Of a stretch of DNA of 64,000 nucleotides, positions 45,154-54,687 are shown in pieces. Source of the stretch: Pseudomonas sp. MF4836 (GTDB lineage: Bacteria > Pseudomonadota > Gammaproteobacteria > Pseudomonadales > Pseudomonadaceae); the NCBI RefSeq assembly GCF_002018875.1, contig NZ_MVOL01000009.1, positions 186,001 to 250,000 of the forward strand, in the 5' to 3' direction. The notes under the pieces were generated by a model. That model was given only the letters and a program-made list of their open reading frames with translations, did not search any database and had not been told where the DNA came from. How positions within the stretch are numbered: the stretch's first letter is position 1; every line of letters starts with the position of its first letter. The translations under genes and the position numbers were made by a program.

Positions 45154-45453
45154 TCACCCGGCCCGCAGCCCCAGCAGCAAATGCACCACGCCACCGGCCA
45201 GGGGCATGATCCCCGGCACCCCGGCCGCCACCAGCGCCACGGGGTCCAGCTGGCTCGGGTCGCGCAGTTCCACGCGCACCCGGGTCAGGGCCAAGGGTTG
45301 TTGCGACTTGAGGTTGTCACTGCCGCCCAGGGCTGCCAGCACCGCCGGATTCAACCCGCTATCGCCCTGGGCTGGAAGCGCAACGCCCGCCGTCTCCGGA
45401 ATCAGATCCGGCGTCAGGGCCTTCCAGAACGCTCGCTGCAATTTCTCGAACAT
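45154..45453 (-). CDS. PTS EIIB(Glc)-like protein lacking the phosphorylated cysteine
   Basis: This 99-residue protein aligns with the EIIB domain of glucose-type PTS permeases (LAALGGSDNLKSQQPLALTR, then VRVELRD). The position of the phospho-acceptor Cys in the usual DACITRLRV is Ala here (PLALTRVRV). It therefore cannot pass phosphate in the usual way and may regulate or dock. It starts 2 bp after the EI fusion gene, with GGAG inside that gene's end, and is the last gene of the operon. Confidence 0.7.
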   Translation of the reverse strand: MFEKLQRAFWKALTPDLIPETAGVALPAQGDSGLNPAVLAALGGSDNLKSQQPLALTRVRVELRDPSQLDPVALVAAGVPGIMPLAGGVVHLLLGLRAG

Positions 45454-45455
45454 AT

Positions 45456-47996
45456 TCAGTTCTCCACAACCAATGAGGTAACCGCCGCGAGCGCCTGATG
45501 CCGATGCAAGGCCTCACGCACCTGCTCGGCGCTTTCCAGGTTCAGCACCTGCTCGGCAAGGGCCTGGCAATCCTGCAGCAGCGCCTCGCGAACCGTCGCC
45601 TTGATCGCCGGGATCAACGGCACGCTGACCGACAGCTCATCCACCCCCAGCCCCAGCAGCAGCGGCACCGCCAGGGTTTCCGACGCCAGGGCACCGCACA
45701 CCCCAACCCATTTGCCGTGGGCATGGGCGGCCTGCACGGTGCTGGCGATCAGGCGCAATACCGCCGGGTGAAAGCTGTCGGCCTGGCTCGCCAGGCGTGG
45801 GTGATCGCGATCCATGGCCAGGGTGTACTGGGTCAGGTCGTTGGTGCCGATGGAGAAGAAATCCACCTCGGGGGCAAACCGATCCGCGAGCAACGCCGCG
45901 GCCGGCACTTCGATCATGATTCCCAGCTTGGGCAGCGCCTGCAGCCCCAGCGCCCGGGCCTCTTCTTCAAGCATGTGCCGCGCCAGGCGCAGCTCCGACA
46001 GCTGGGTCACCATCGGCAGCATGATGTGCAGCCGCGCCAGGCCGGCACTGGCGAGTATTGCGCGCAATTGCTCGCGCAACAGTTGCGGACGCTCCAGGCA
46101 CAGGCGGATCCCGCGCATGCCGAGAAACGGATTGGCTTCGCTGTCCATCGGCACGTACGCCAGGGGTTTGTCGCCACCGACATCCAGGGTCCGCACCACC
46201 AGATTGCGTTGCGGCCCCAGTGCATTGGCGATGGCGCTGTAGGTGGCGGCCTGCTCCTCATGACTGGGAGCGACGCTGCGCTGCTGGTACAGAAACTCCG
46301 AACGCAGCAGACCCACGCCTTCCCCACCCAGGCTGACGGCCTGCTCGGTTTCGGCCAGCGAGGCGACGTTGGCCGTCACCTCGATGTGGTGCCCGTCGCG
46401 AGTCACCGCGGCCAGGGTTGCCTGCTGCACATCCTGCTGATGGCGCTGCTGTTGCTGCTGACGTCGCGCCTGCAAGCGCTCGATCGCCGCCAGCTCGGGG
46501 TCCAGGTGCAGCTCACCCTGGTCGGCATCCAGCAACACCCGCGTACCGGCGGGCACGGCCAATACCTGTTCCGGCAGGCCACAGATTGCCGGCAAGCCCA
46601 GGGCCCGAGCGAGGATCGCCACATGGCTGGTGGCGCCGCCGCCCACGGTGGCAAACCCCAGCACTTTGCGGGTATCGAGCCCGGCTGTCTGGGAAGGCGT
46701 CAGTTGTTCGGCAATCAGGATCGCCTGCTCCGGCAGGACCCAGTCGCGGTCCTCCACCCCGAGAATCAGCTTCAGTACCCGCTGCCCGACATCGGCCAGG
46801 TCCAGCGCACGCTCGGCCAGCAGGCTGCTACCCAAACGAGTGAACAGCTCGGCGGTGGCGCGGGTCGCGCTGTTCCAGGCAAAGGCCGCGCTCTTGCCAG
46901 TCTCGATCAGCGCCTGGGCCTGTTCCAACAGGCTGGGGTCTTCCAATAGTTCTTGATGGGCCTTGAAGATTTCCGCCTGGACCTGGCCGCTGGCGTTTTC
47001 CCCCAGGCTCTGCAGGGCCTGGGTCGCCTCGCCCAAGGCACGCTGCAACGTTGCCTGCTCGCGGCGCGGGTCAGTGGCCGTCTCGATAATGTCGAGGTGC
47101 TGTTCAGCCACCTGCACCACCTGGCCAAAGGCAGAACCTGCGGAAGCACACACCCCACGCAGCAAGGTCTGCGACAGCGGCGCGAGCGGTGTGCTGGCCG
47201 GGGCAGCGAACACCGTGCTGACCGCCTCGCCGCAGCCGGCCAGCAGCAGCTCGGACAGCACCGCGATCGCCGCTTCGGCATCCGCCCCCACTGCACTGAC
47301 CTGCACCTTGTCGTCGTAGGCGGTCTGCAAAGCCATGATCGCCACCAGGGATTTGCCGTTGGCGCTGCTCTGCTGCTTATGCAAATAAATGCTCGCGCCA
47401 AAGGCCTTGGCCGCCTGGGCGAACACCGCCGCCGGCCGCGCGTGCAAGCCGTTGGGGTTGGGCAGGCTGACGGGCCTGGAAAACACCGCAGGGCCCGACT
47501 CAGTCTGCTCTGCCACATCTGCGCCTTGCTCGCAGGCATCAAGGCGCAACAACGGCTGGCCAGCCTCCACGGCAATTAGGCCCGGGGTCAGCAGGCTGAA
47601 CGGCTCACCGCTTACCACCAGCATCAGGGTCAACAGGCTGCGGGCGTTGAGGGCGAGGTAATCGGCATCGAACTCGATCAGCGGCTGGCCGGCCTCCACC
47701 TGCTGGCCTTCCTCCACCCGCCGGGTAAAGCCCTGGCCGGCCAGGTTCACCGTGTCCAGGCCAATGTGCATCAGCACCTGGACCCCGTGCTCGCTGGTAA
47801 TGCTCAGCGCATGGCCGCTGTGCTGCAGGTTGCTGATAACCCCGGCCAGCGGCGCGCAGAGGGTCTGCGAGGTCGGATCGATGCACACCCCGTCACCGAT
47901 CACACGGCTGGAAAAGACCGGGTCCGGCACCTGGTCCAGGGGCATCAGCACCCCGGACAGCGGTGCCAGCAGTTGCAATTGTTGGGTTGTGGCCAT
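45456..47996 (-). CDS. Multiphosphoryl transfer protein (EIIA-HPr-EI fusion)
   Basis: This 846-residue protein consists of a glucose-type EIIA (about 1-150, active His in VLMHIGLDTV), HPr (about 170-255, His in NPNGLHARPAA) and Enzyme I (about 270-840, His in GGGATSHVAILA; PEP-binding region with GTNDLTQYTLAMDRDHP). It takes phosphate from PEP through all carriers to the EIIB of TreB. This gives the trehalose system its own complete phosphorelay in an organism with few PTS permeases. Confidence 0.92.
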   Translation of the reverse strand: MATTQQLQLLAPLSGVLMPLDQVPDPVFSSRVIGDGVCIDPTSQTLCAPLAGVISNLQHSGHALSITSEHGVQVLMHIGLDTVNLAGQGFTRRVEEGQQVEAGQPLIEFDADYLALNARSLLTLMLVVSGEPFSLLTPGLIAVEAGQPLLRLDACEQGADVAEQTESGPAVFSRPVSLPNPNGLHARPAAVFAQAAKAFGASIYLHKQQSSANGKSLVAIMALQTAYDDKVQVSAVGADAEAAIAVLSELLLAGCGEAVSTVFAAPASTPLAPLSQTLLRGVCASAGSAFGQVVQVAEQHLDIIETATDPRREQATLQRALGEATQALQSLGENASGQVQAEIFKAHQELLEDPSLLEQAQALIETGKSAAFAWNSATRATAELFTRLGSSLLAERALDLADVGQRVLKLILGVEDRDWVLPEQAILIAEQLTPSQTAGLDTRKVLGFATVGGGATSHVAILARALGLPAICGLPEQVLAVPAGTRVLLDADQGELHLDPELAAIERLQARRQQQQQRHQQDVQQATLAAVTRDGHHIEVTANVASLAETEQAVSLGGEGVGLLRSEFLYQQRSVAPSHEEQAATYSAIANALGPQRNLVVRTLDVGGDKPLAYVPMDSEANPFLGMRGIRLCLERPQLLREQLRAILASAGLARLHIMLPMVTQLSELRLARHMLEEEARALGLQALPKLGIMIEVPAAALLADRFAPEVDFFSIGTNDLTQYTLAMDRDHPRLASQADSFHPAVLRLIASTVQAAHAHGKWVGVCGALASETLAVPLLLGLGVDELSVSVPLIPAIKATVREALLQDCQALAEQVLNLESAEQVREALHRHQALAAVTSLVVEN

Positions 47997-48056
47997 GACT
48001 TCACCTGCTGTTTGTTCGTATGGATGCCGATGGAGCGCGAGCCCCGCAAGCCTCGC

Positions 48057-49280
48057 TTATTTCCACCAATACTCGACCTGCAGACCGACGTTCGCCCCAT
48101 GCCGCGCGGTGCCAAAGGCCCCGGTGTCGGAGAGGGCCGAGCCCGCCGCCAATTCATTGGCCGCGCGCTTGGCCGCCTCGTTCCAACTGGCATAGGTGTA
48201 GTACAGGCGCACTTCCGGGCGCGCCCAGAAATCCGGGCCCTTGGGCGACCAGGTCGGGGCGAAGGTGAACTTGCTCAGCTTACGCGTCCCGCCGGGGGCC
48301 TCCACCTGATCGTGGCCCAGCTCGGTGACCAGTTTGAATTGCTCGGTGATGGCGTACGCCGGGCGGACTCCCAGGGAAATCCAGTTCTGGTCATTGCCGT
48401 CAGGGCGAATGTCTTTCTGGTAGACCGCTTCGACCTGGCCGCCAAAACGCGGGGTCACCTGCCAGTCGAAAAACTCCACCAGCCGGTAGCTCTTGTTGTT
48501 GTCGTCCAGGTGCACGTCGCCGGTGTAGCCGAGCCCGGTGCCCGGGCCTTCACCGTACTGCAGGGCCAGCTTGTTCTTGCCGCCGAGAAAGTTCTTCTGC
48601 ACGTGCTGGGCCGTGATCGCCCAGCCGCGGTGGGCATCGCGACGGTCGGGCTTGTCGATGTAGCTCAGGCCGAACTCGAGCTCGCCGCCGGGGTTGGTAT
48701 CAAACCCGGAAACGTTGAAGTCGTGCCGATTGATGGCGTCCTTCTGGTACAGGTTGTCCTTGCGCGAAAAGGCGTAGCTGTATTTCAGATCGCCAATCAG
48801 CACGTCCTCGATACCGCCGCCGGTGGCGCTCTGGTTCCAGTAGTAGAAGTCGGAAATATGGATATCGTTACGTTTGTAGTAACGCCGCCCGGCCCACAGC
48901 GAACCGCCGTTGAGGCTGGGCATGTTCGACCACTGGGCGTACATCTGCGGCATGCGCGCCGCACCGTTTTCGCCCTGGAAGGTCAGGTTGCGATCGTAGC
49001 GGTTGTACAGCGAAGCCATGCCATCGACGCTGAGCACCGAACCGTCGTCGAGGGTGTACAGATCCTGGCGCAGCTCCAGCTCCGCGTACTGCTCGCACTC
49101 GTTACCCAACCGGTATTTGGACTGGGCACCGGGCAACTGGAAGCAGGACTGCGAACTGCTGTTGACCGATGTCCCTACGCCGCTGCGCATGTACCCGGCA
49201 AACTCCAGGGCCTGGGCCGAGAACGGCAAGGCCAGGCACACGCAGGACGCAGCAAGGCCGCGATTTATTGTTGTTTTCAT
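48057..49280 (-). CDS. Maltoporin (LamB)-family outer-membrane porin
   Basis: This 407-residue protein has a signal peptide (LALPFSAQAL), a LamB-type start (EFAGYMRSGVGTSVNSSSQ), a conserved N-terminal Cys pair (SCFQLPG and NECEQY) and a C-terminal aromatic ending (VEYWWK). It should let trehalose cross the outer membrane for TreB. It lies inside the trehalose operon between treC and the PTS fusion gene. The start is 49280 behind GGGGTGG. Confidence 0.87.
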   Translation of the reverse strand: MKTTINRGLAASCVCLALPFSAQALEFAGYMRSGVGTSVNSSSQSCFQLPGAQSKYRLGNECEQYAELELRQDLYTLDDGSVLSVDGMASLYNRYDRNLTFQGENGAARMPQMYAQWSNMPSLNGGSLWAGRRYYKRNDIHISDFYYWNQSATGGGIEDVLIGDLKYSYAFSRKDNLYQKDAINRHDFNVSGFDTNPGGELEFGLSYIDKPDRRDAHRGWAITAQHVQKNFLGGKNKLALQYGEGPGTGLGYTGDVHLDDNNKSYRLVEFFDWQVTPRFGGQVEAVYQKDIRPDGNDQNWISLGVRPAYAITEQFKLVTELGHDQVEAPGGTRKLSKFTFAPTWSPKGPDFWARPEVRLYYTYASWNEAAKRAANELAAGSALSDTGAFGTARHGANVGLQVEYWWK

Positions 49281-49390
49281 AAGCCACCCCATTATTTTTA
49301 TTGTGTTTGGTTTGCCCCGGCAGGCGCTCGCTGGCAACAGCAAGCCCACGGCGTGCCAGGCACACCGGGTTCACTGGCCGGGGGATGTTG

Positions 49391-51040
49391 CTAGCGATCG
49401 ATCAGGTGCAGGACGAACGATTCATAAGGTCGCAACGACAACTGCCGCGTGCGTGGCGGGCAATCGTCGTAGTTGCTGATCAGCAGCCGTTGCTGCGCCG
49501 CGTCGCCGATGGCCTGTTCCGGCAACTCGACATCGCAGTGGCTGCCGTAGAAGTTGTTCACCACCAGCAACCGCTCGCCCTCCCCCTCACGCAGGTAGGC
49601 CCAGACCCGAGGGTGCTCGGGTAGCAACTGGCGGTATTGGCCGTGCTGAATCAACGGTTCGCTGCGACGCAAGGCAATCAGCCCACGGTAGTGACGCAAC
49701 ACCGAGGCCGGGTCTTCGAGCTGGCCCTCGACGTTGATCTGCGCAGCATTGGCCGGTACGCCGATCCAGGGCTCGGCGCTGGTGAATCCGGCATTGGCCT
49801 GGCTGTTCCACTGCATGGGTGTGCGCCCGTTATCCCTCGACTTCTGCATGATCGCCGCCATGCTCGATGCCTCGGACTCACCGGCTTCGCGCTTGAGGCG
49901 ATAGATATTGAGGGTCTCGACGTCGCGGTACTGGTCGATGCTGTCAAAGCCCGGATTGGTCATGCCCAGCTCTTCCCCCTGGTACACGAACGGCGTGCCC
50001 TGGAGAAAGTGCAGCGCGGTGGCGAGCATTTTCGCCGACACCACGCGATGCTCGCCGTCATCGCCAAAACGCGAGACCACCCGTGGCTGGTCGTGGTTGC
50101 ACCAGAACAACGCGTTCCAGCCGCCGCCGGCCTGCATCCCGGTTTGCCAGTCAGAAAGGATGCGCTTGAGTTCAAGGAAGTCGAAATCGGCACGCACCCA
50201 CTTCTGCAAATTCGGGTAGTCCACCTTCAAGTGGTGGAAGTTGAAGGTCATCGACAATTCCTGCGAATCCGGACGCGAGTAGCGGATGCAGTGGTCAAGG
50301 CTGGTGGAAGACATCTCGCCGACGTTGATCAAGCGATGCCCGGCAAAGACTTCGCGGTGCATCTCTTGCAGATAGCTGTGCACGTTAGGGCCGTCGGTGT
50401 AAAAGCGCCGACCGTCACTGCTGTCTTCGGGGAAGTTGGCCGGTTTGGAAATCAGGTTGATCACGTCCAGGCGGAACCCACCGACCCCCTTGTCGCGCCA
50501 GAAGCGCATCATCTTGAACACTTCGGCCCGCACCCTGGGGTTATCCCAATTCAGGTCGGCCTGGGTGTGGTCGAAAAGGTGCAGGTAGTACTGCCCGGTT
50601 TGCGCCTCGTATTCCCAGGCCGAGCCGCCGAACTTAGACTCCCAGTTGTTCGGCTGGTCGCGCCAGATGTAGAAGTCGCGATAGGGGTTGTCCAGGCTGC
50701 TGCGGGCCTGCTGGAACCAGGCATGCTCGATGGAGGTGTGGTTGACCACGATGTCCAGCATCAGCTTGATGCCGCGCTTGTCGGCCTCGCTGATCAGCAA
50801 CTCGCAATCAGCCATGGTGCCGTAGCTCGGGTCGATGGCGTAGTAATCGCTGATGTCATAGCCGTTATCACGCTGCGGCGAGCGCAGGAACGGGGTCAGC
50901 CACAGGCAGTCGACACCCAGCCAATGCAGGTAGTCGAGCTTGTCGACCACCCCCAACAGATCACCGGTGGCCTGGCCTGAGTGGCTGTAAAAACTCTTCG
51001 GGTAGATCTGGTAGATCACCGAACGCTGCCAGTCTTGCAT
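49391..51040 (-). CDS. treC: Trehalose-6-phosphate hydrolase
   Basis: This 549-residue GH13 alpha-amylase-fold enzyme has the conserved blocks DIVVNHTS, GFRLDVINLI (nucleophile Asp), INVGEMSS (acid Glu) and WCNHDQPR. It splits the trehalose-6-phosphate made by the PTS into glucose and glucose-6-phosphate. GAGGAAA sits 6 bp before the start. It follows treB by 77 bp. Confidence 0.95.
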   Translation of the reverse strand: MQDWQRSVIYQIYPKSFYSHSGQATGDLLGVVDKLDYLHWLGVDCLWLTPFLRSPQRDNGYDISDYYAIDPSYGTMADCELLISEADKRGIKLMLDIVVNHTSIEHAWFQQARSSLDNPYRDFYIWRDQPNNWESKFGGSAWEYEAQTGQYYLHLFDHTQADLNWDNPRVRAEVFKMMRFWRDKGVGGFRLDVINLISKPANFPEDSSDGRRFYTDGPNVHSYLQEMHREVFAGHRLINVGEMSSTSLDHCIRYSRPDSQELSMTFNFHHLKVDYPNLQKWVRADFDFLELKRILSDWQTGMQAGGGWNALFWCNHDQPRVVSRFGDDGEHRVVSAKMLATALHFLQGTPFVYQGEELGMTNPGFDSIDQYRDVETLNIYRLKREAGESEASSMAAIMQKSRDNGRTPMQWNSQANAGFTSAEPWIGVPANAAQINVEGQLEDPASVLRHYRGLIALRRSEPLIQHGQYRQLLPEHPRVWAYLREGEGERLLVVNNFYGSHCDVELPEQAIGDAAQQRLLISNYDDCPPRTRQLSLRPYESFVLHLIDR

Positions 51041-51117
51041 GGCGGTTTCCTCAAGAAATCGAATTCAATAAAACCTGTACTGCCGCTTGCGTTCCGTGCC
51101 CCGGCACGCGGCGGCCA

Positions 51118-52560
51118 TCAAGCAACGCGATACCCCGGGCGAATGATCTTCAGGCTCAAGGCGCAGGTCAGCGCGAAGGGCACGACCAGGGCGACGACCA
51201 TGCCGATCACGAACATCGGGATGTACTGCGGGATGATCGAGATGAAACCCGGCAGGCCGCCGACCCCGATCGCCGAGGCCTGGACCTTGTTCAGCGAAAG
51301 GAAAATGCTGCCCAGCGCCGAGCCGATCAGCGCGGCATAAAACGGAAACTTGTAGCGCAGGTTGACGCCGAACATCGCCGGTTCAGTGATGCCGAAGTAA
51401 GCGGAAATTGCCGAAGTCGACGCCATGCTGCGATCCCGTGCATTGCGGCTCATGGTGAACACCGCGAGCGCCGCGCTGCCCTGGGCCAGGTTGGACATGA
51501 CGATCATCGGCCAGATAAAGGTGCCGCCCTGGGTGGAGATCAATTGCAGGTCCACCGCCAGGAACATGTGGTGCATGCCGGTAATCACCAGCGGTGCGTA
51601 GAGCAGACCGAAAATCGCCCCGCCGACCATTGGCGCCAGGTCGAACAAGGTGACCACGCCTTCGGTGATGAGAATCCCCAGGTGACGGGTCACCGGGCCG
51701 ATGATCGCCAGCGCCAGCACCCCGGTGACCACGATGGTGGTGATCGGTACCACCAGCAACGTGATGGCATTCGGCACCCGAGCCCGCAGCCATTTCTCGA
51801 TCACGCTCATGACGTAGGCCGCCAGCAGGATCGGCAGGATCTGCCCCTGGTAGCCCACCTTCTCGATCTGGAACAAACCGAGGATGTCGAAGTACGGCAG
51901 GCTCTGGCCGTCCAGCCCGGCCACGGCCTTGCCGTAGTTCCAGGCATTGAGCAGGTCCGGATGCACCAGCATCAGGCCCAGGACGATGCCGAGGATTTCG
52001 CTGCCGCCAAAACGCTTGGCCGCCGACCAGCCCACCAGCGCCGGCAGGAACACAAAGGAGGTGTTGGCCATCAGGTTGATCAGGCTCCACACGCCATCGA
52101 GCGTCGGGTAAGCCTCCAGCAGGGTCTGGCCCTCGATGAACATGCCCTTGGCGCCGATCAGGTTGTTCACCCCCATCAGCAGGCCCGCGATGATCAGGGC
52201 CGGCAGGATCGGCATGAACACATCGGAGAACACCCGCACCAGGCGCTGCATGGGGTTGATCTTGTCGGCGCTCCGTTGCTTCACATCGGCAATGGTGGCC
52301 GCGGCCAAACCCGTCAGTTGACGCAAGGCGGCGTAGACCTTTTCCACCTCGCCGGGGCCGATCACCACCTGGAACAGGCCACCGGTGAAAAACGATCCCT
52401 TGACCAGGTCGATCTGGTTCAACGTTGCGCTGTCTACCCGGCTCGGGTCCTTGAGGGCCAGGCGCAGGCGAGTGACGCAATGCGCGGCCTGCTCAATATT
52501 TTCTGCGCCACCGAGGCTGTGCAGCATCTCGCTGGCGATTTTCGAATAGTTGTGGCTCAT
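51118..52560 (-). CDS. treB: PTS trehalose permease, EIIBC component
   Basis: This 480-residue protein has an EIIB domain (Cys in AAHCVTRLRLALKDPS) followed by EIIC with about ten membrane helices (MPILPALIIAGLLMGVNNLI). It imports trehalose with phosphorylation. It has no EIIA of its own, which the EIIA-HPr-EI fusion downstream supplies. The start is 52560 (MSHNYSKIA). It is first in the operon, with TreR-type operators 55-96 bp upstream. Confidence 0.95.
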   Translation of the reverse strand: MSHNYSKIASEMLHSLGGAENIEQAAHCVTRLRLALKDPSRVDSATLNQIDLVKGSFFTGGLFQVVIGPGEVEKVYAALRQLTGLAAATIADVKQRSADKINPMQRLVRVFSDVFMPILPALIIAGLLMGVNNLIGAKGMFIEGQTLLEAYPTLDGVWSLINLMANTSFVFLPALVGWSAAKRFGGSEILGIVLGLMLVHPDLLNAWNYGKAVAGLDGQSLPYFDILGLFQIEKVGYQGQILPILLAAYVMSVIEKWLRARVPNAITLLVVPITTIVVTGVLALAIIGPVTRHLGILITEGVVTLFDLAPMVGGAIFGLLYAPLVITGMHHMFLAVDLQLISTQGGTFIWPMIVMSNLAQGSAALAVFTMSRNARDRSMASTSAISAYFGITEPAMFGVNLRYKFPFYAALIGSALGSIFLSLNKVQASAIGVGGLPGFISIIPQYIPMFVIGMVVALVVPFALTCALSLKIIRPGYRVA

Positions 52561-52614
52561 GCTTGTTCGTCCGCTCTGGTTTTTTGTTATTGGCAGCACG
52601 CCGAAGCGAAAAGT

Positions 52615-52656
52615 ACTCGTCTGTACGAGTTAAAGCAACAACTCGTACAGACGAGT
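52615..52656. promoter_or_regulatory. Two head-to-head TreR-type operators
   Basis: ACTCGTCTGTACGAGT (52615-52630) and ACTCGTACAGACGAGT (52641-52656) are each ACTCGT-N4-ACGAGT dyads and are reverse complements of each other, making one large symmetric site. They lie between divergent treB and treR, where GntR-family TreR would bind. Confidence 0.85.
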
Positions 52657-52913
52657 TTGATTTTGTCTATTCTGAAACCGTCCCGCCCTGTTCCGCGCAG
52701 CTATCGGGTCGAGGGCCGATACCAGGCGTTCCAGGCGGTTTTCAGCACGCGTGGGCCCTGAGACAAGCCTGCCGCCGCTGGCGCGCCGCAGCCTGCGCCA
52801 GAGGCTCCTGGAAGCGCCTGCATGCAAGCAGCTGCACGGCCCGGCGGATGGACAAACCGGGAGCCTGCCCTTAAGGTTCCTGCCTTGAGCACAGCCCGGC
52901 ATAGAGCCATCCC

Positions 52914-53618
52914 ATGAGCAAATACAACCAGATCTACACCGATCTGCTTGCCAGTATCACCACCGAACGCCTGCAACGCGGCGCCCGCCTGCCTTCCGAA
53001 ACCGAGTTGATGGACAGCTACCAGGCCAGTCGCGGCACCGTCCGCAAAGCCATCGAACAGCTCCAGGAACGCGGCTTCGCGCAAAAGATCCACGGCAAAG
53101 GCACTTTCGTGCTCTCGCCCAACCCGATCGAGTTCCAGCTGGGCGGCATCGTCAGCTTTCAGGAAACCTACCCGCGCCTGGGCAACGATGTCAGCACCGA
53201 AGTCGTGGAGTTCAGCCAGTTCCCTCTCGAAGGCGCGCTGGCCGAACACCTGCAAGCCGAGCCAGGCAGCCTGATCACTCGGATCAAACGGGTACGGCGC
53301 ATCGACGGAAAACGGGTCATTCTCGACATCAACCACTTTGTCGCCGAACTGATTCCCGGGCTCGACCGGCAGATTGCCGAGCACTCGATCTACGCCTATA
53401 TCGAGCAGACCCTGCAATTGCAGATCAGCTACGCCCAACGCACCATCGAGGCCACTCCCCGCAGCAAGGACGACCAGCAGCACCTCGACCTCGATGGCCA
53501 GAGCCATGTGATCGTGGTCAGCAACCAGACCTTCCTGCAGGATGGCCGCCAGTTCGAGTACACCGAATCACGGCATACCCTGGACAAGTTCTACTTCTCG
53601 GATGTCGCCCGCCGTTAG
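52914..53618 (+). CDS. treR: Trehalose operon repressor, GntR family
   Basis: This 234-residue protein has a GntR winged helix (LPSETELMDSYQASRGTVRK, about 27-46) and a UTRA ligand domain (PLEGALAEHLQAEPGSLITR). It should bind trehalose-6-phosphate and release the operators upstream of treB. It is divergent from the operon. Its stop codon overlaps the stop of the convergent antitoxin-like gene by 2 bp. Confidence 0.92.
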   Translation: MSKYNQIYTDLLASITTERLQRGARLPSETELMDSYQASRGTVRKAIEQLQERGFAQKIHGKGTFVLSPNPIEFQLGGIVSFQETYPRLGNDVSTEVVEFSQFPLEGALAEHLQAEPGSLITRIKRVRRIDGKRVILDINHFVAELIPGLDRQIAEHSIYAYIEQTLQLQISYAQRTIEATPRSKDDQQHLDLDGQSHVIVVSNQTFLQDGRQFEYTESRHTLDKFYFSDVARR

Positions 53619-54136
53619 CCGATCAAGGCCAGCAACTCGGTCTTCAGCGGCCCGATGCGCTGAGACTCCTTGTGGGTATTCACGTGTTGCGCCACCCGCG
53701 CCACTTCGATCATCGGCTGCTTGAGCACGTAGCCGCCCTTGGCTTGCAGCCAGCTCAAGACCTCCGCCAGATGCCAGAACGAAGCACTGCCCTCATGCAC
53801 CGCCAGCGGAAAGGTGGCGGCATGGGTGAGCATCAACTTGCGCATGTTCTGCCGGGAAACCCCGACCAGGTCGGCGATATCGCTCAAACCGACATAATCC
53901 GGGCTCGCCTCCACCAGCCGCGCGCCGGGGATCAGGCGCTTGATATCACCCAGCGCGCTGAACAACGCCGCTTGCGCACTCTCGGCCTCGCGGCAGAACT
54001 CCAGGGCCAGGCGCCCTGCAAGCCCGCTGCCGATCAGCACATCATCACAACCTGCAGCCCCCAGGCGCTCGATCAAGGCATCGACCTCGCAATCGTCGGC
54101 GGGCAACAGGTAAGTCAGGGTGAACAGGTATTCCAT
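53615..54136 (-). CDS. Helix-turn-helix protein, antitoxin-like partner
   Basis: This 173-residue protein has an N-terminal acidic alpha/beta part (MEYLFTLTYLLPADDCEVDA) and a C-terminal helix-turn-helix (LSDIADLVGVSRQNMRKLML, about 84-103). It follows the toxin-like gene with essentially no gap. ATG 54136 has GGGAG at the right distance, and ATG 54142 overlaps the previous stop. Its role as the DNA-binding antitoxin and repressor of the pair is inferred from the layout and the palindrome upstream. Confidence 0.65.
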   Translation of the reverse strand: MEYLFTLTYLLPADDCEVDALIERLGAAGCDDVLIGSGLAGRLALEFCREAESAQAALFSALGDIKRLIPGARLVEASPDYVGLSDIADLVGVSRQNMRKLMLTHAATFPLAVHEGSASFWHLAEVLSWLQAKGGYVLKQPMIEVARVAQHVNTHKESQRIGPLKTELLALIG

Positions 54137-54138
54137 AA

Positions 54139-54420
54139 TCATGACTCCCGGCCATGGGATACGGGCTTGGCGCCACGCATCTGGTTGAGGGTGCAGTTGT
54201 CGACCACCCGGCATAACGCCCGGGCGTGACTGCCCGGGTTCTTCGGCGTGCACCAGATGCTGCTGATGCAAAACGCGCCGCAACGACAGAGCTCGCTGTT
54301 GTAGGGGCAATAAAGCTTGCCCCAGGCATGGCTGCCCCCCACCTCCACACGCCAGCCCTGCCACTCGGCGTAACGCAACGCCATCTCGATGTCTTTCTTG
54401 GGATGAATTGCACGAGCCAT
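54139..54420 (-). CDS. HicA-like small protein, toxin candidate
   Basis: This 93-residue basic protein begins ARAIHPKKDIEMALRYAEWQ and has the segment GWRVEVGGSHAWGKLYCP, where the GSH-type His recalls the catalytic His of HicA ribonuclease toxins. A Cys-rich tail (CRCGAFCISSIWCTP) is unlike HicA. TGGAGG precedes ATG 54420. It is paired with a DNA-binding gene and has a palindrome at its promoter. The toxin activity is not proven. Confidence 0.55.
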   Translation of the reverse strand: MARAIHPKKDIEMALRYAEWQGWRVEVGGSHAWGKLYCPYNSELCRCGAFCISSIWCTPKNPGSHARALCRVVDNCTLNQMRGAKPVSHGRES

Positions 54421-54449
54421 CCGTGGCCTCCAGTATCGCCAGCAATGAA

Positions 54450-54469
54450 TGGTTGTCAACTGACAACCA
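54450..54469. promoter_or_regulatory. 20-bp inverted repeat at the promoter of the toxin-antitoxin-like pair
   Basis: TGGTTGTCA and TGACAACCA are separated by two bases, 30 bp upstream of the toxin-like start. The position fits an operator for self-repression by the HTH partner. Confidence 0.6.
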
Positions 54470-54687
54470 CAAAAAGATCAACCCTACCCGCTCGACGGAC
54501 AATCCGCCGCCAGGCGCAAACAGCAGGGGTGAGGCTCAAAGGGTACACAGCAGCCCAGAGGCAGGCGGGGGTAATGTCTTTCCTGGTATTGCACGAACCC
54601 TGGAAAACCGCGTATTTCCAATACCTGGAAACACAAATGGCGATCCACCCCAGGTGAGATCGCCATGTGTACGTCAACTGAACGCGA

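Noticed and set aside
54139..54420. Straight assignment of the small gene as hicA
   Set aside because: Only the GSH-type segment is similar; length, Cys content and the partner protein differ from HicAB.
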